Below, in pieces: positions 63,584-64,000 of a stretch of DNA of 64,000 nt. The position numbers were made by a program, and so were the translations under genes. The DNA is from Candidatus Zixiibacteriota bacterium. GTDB taxonomy: Bacteria; Zixibacteria; MSB-5A5; GN15; JAAZOE01. The notes beneath the pieces are model-generated. The model was not told the DNA's origin. It worked only from the letters and a program-made list of their open reading frames with translations, and ran no database searches. Numbering within the stretch: the first letter of the stretch is position 1; each line of letters opens with the position of its first letter. The stretch lies in the NCBI GenBank assembly GCA_030668485.1, contig DAOUTW010000008.1, positions 1 to 64,000 on the forward strand. The letters run 5' to 3'.

Positions 63584-64000
63584 CTACATCCTCTCAGGCA
63601 CCTCATCATACGGCGTAAACCCCCGGACCCCTTTATGAAGATAGGCATACGGTTTATGAAATGCCGGGTCGTCATGGATTTGCTTTAACAACTGATCACG
63701 AAACTCCGGCGCCGCCAGATGTGCGATACCGACCGCATGCTCACCCAGACTCAGCTTGCGGGGATCGAACGCCCCCTGTTCGGTGACAATAATTACCTGA
63801 TCGGCCGGGATGGCGGTCGTGGTTATCCCCGCCGGGCAGCAGTCGACGATTTTTGATATCCCGTCTTTGGTTTTCGATTTCAAAGCGATAATGGCAATCC
63901 CGTCTTTGGCGTACTGCGTCCCCCGGATGAAATCGCTCTGCCCGCCAATGCCACTGTAAATACTTCGAGCATCGAGGGAATCGGCCCAGATGTTGCCGTG
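63584..64000 (-). CDS. Acetyl-CoA hydrolase/transferase, C-terminal part (cut by window edge)
   Basis: Only the last 138 residues are inside the window; the frame runs on past 64000. It shows the conserved C-terminal region of acetyl-CoA hydrolase/4-hydroxybutyrate CoA-transferase proteins: YSGIGGQSDFIRG, ITTTAIPADQVIIVTEQG, then LGEHAVGIAHLAAPEFRDQLL. The enzyme moves CoA between acyl groups or hydrolyses acetyl-CoA; the substrate cannot be told from this part. The TTG at 63883 is internal and not a start. Confidence 0.88.
   Translation of the reverse strand, partial: HGNIWADSLDARSIYSGIGGQSDFIRGTQYAKDGIAIIALKSKTKDGISKIVDCCPAGITTTAIPADQVIIVTEQGAFDPRKLSLGEHAVGIAHLAAPEFRDQLLKQIHDDPAFHKPYAYLHKGVRGFTPYDEVPERM

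Overview
The window looks like chromosomal DNA of a Gram-negative bacterium of the FCB superphylum type, perhaps a little-cultured lineage such as Zixibacteria. That placement is an inference. It rests on a dockerin-like Ca-binding repeat at the end of a secreted FG-GAP protein, a paralogue ending in an NPFNP-type sorting domain, a PorV/PorQ-like barrel, LptE, many lipoproteins and an M16 protease pair. No rRNA, tRNA, CRISPR array or complete insertion sequence was seen.

Layout. 1-3.1 kb: short palindromic repeats, a NARKSTGP-type hypothetical protein and a haem-binding lipoprotein. 3.2-9.5 kb: a ComM-like ATPase, a DUF2779 nuclease flanked by short direct repeats, a GAF-GAF-SpoIIE phosphatase and a second haem-binding lipoprotein. 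9.6-9.8 kb: a probable structured small RNA. 9.9-14.9 kb (minus): hutU-hutI-lptE, then a PorV-like barrel and a small lipoprotein. 15.2-19.3 kb: a membrane-anchored thioredoxin-like protein followed by eight tandem genes for secreted cysteine-rich mini-proteins. This array is the most unusual part of the window. 19.5-22.3 kb: motAB behind a sigma-28-like promoter, then a hydrolase. 22.4-30.5 kb (minus): a SpoU methyltransferase, a DUF4097-like protein, an SppA with an N-terminal barrel-like domain, and paired M16 proteases, closed by a terminator. 30.6-33.2 kb: a patatin-POTRA-barrel (type Vd) protein. 33.3-34.8 kb: an AT-rich BglII-like restriction-modification pair.

34.9-43.3 kb: a CLC channel, an FAD oxidoreductase, periplasmic and small proteins, and a MASE1-PAS-PAS-SpoIIE phosphatase. 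43.4-47.4 kb: a radical SAM/SPASM enzyme behind a small gene and a perfect hairpin, then repeat-rich DNA carrying an orphan secreted protein and an HNH nuclease. 47.6-53.6 kb (minus): a tight operon of flotillin, an aminotransferase fused to a PEPCK-like domain, ndk and a PEPCK. 54.0-55.5 kb: histidine ammonia-lyase with Cys in place of the MIO serine. 55.5-64 kb: a gene remnant, a membrane protein, a PAF-acetylhydrolase-like enzyme, two duplicated FG-GAP proteins with different C-termini, an Ig-like lipoprotein and the C-terminal part of an acetyl-CoA hydrolase/transferase.

How the genes fit together. HutH, HutU and HutI would carry histidine to formiminoglutamate from two separate loci. The aminotransferase and PEPCK operon suggests an aspartate to oxaloacetate to PEP route. 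Much of the rest serves the envelope: lipoproteins, LPS assembly, outer-membrane barrels, periplasmic proteolysis and secreted proteins.
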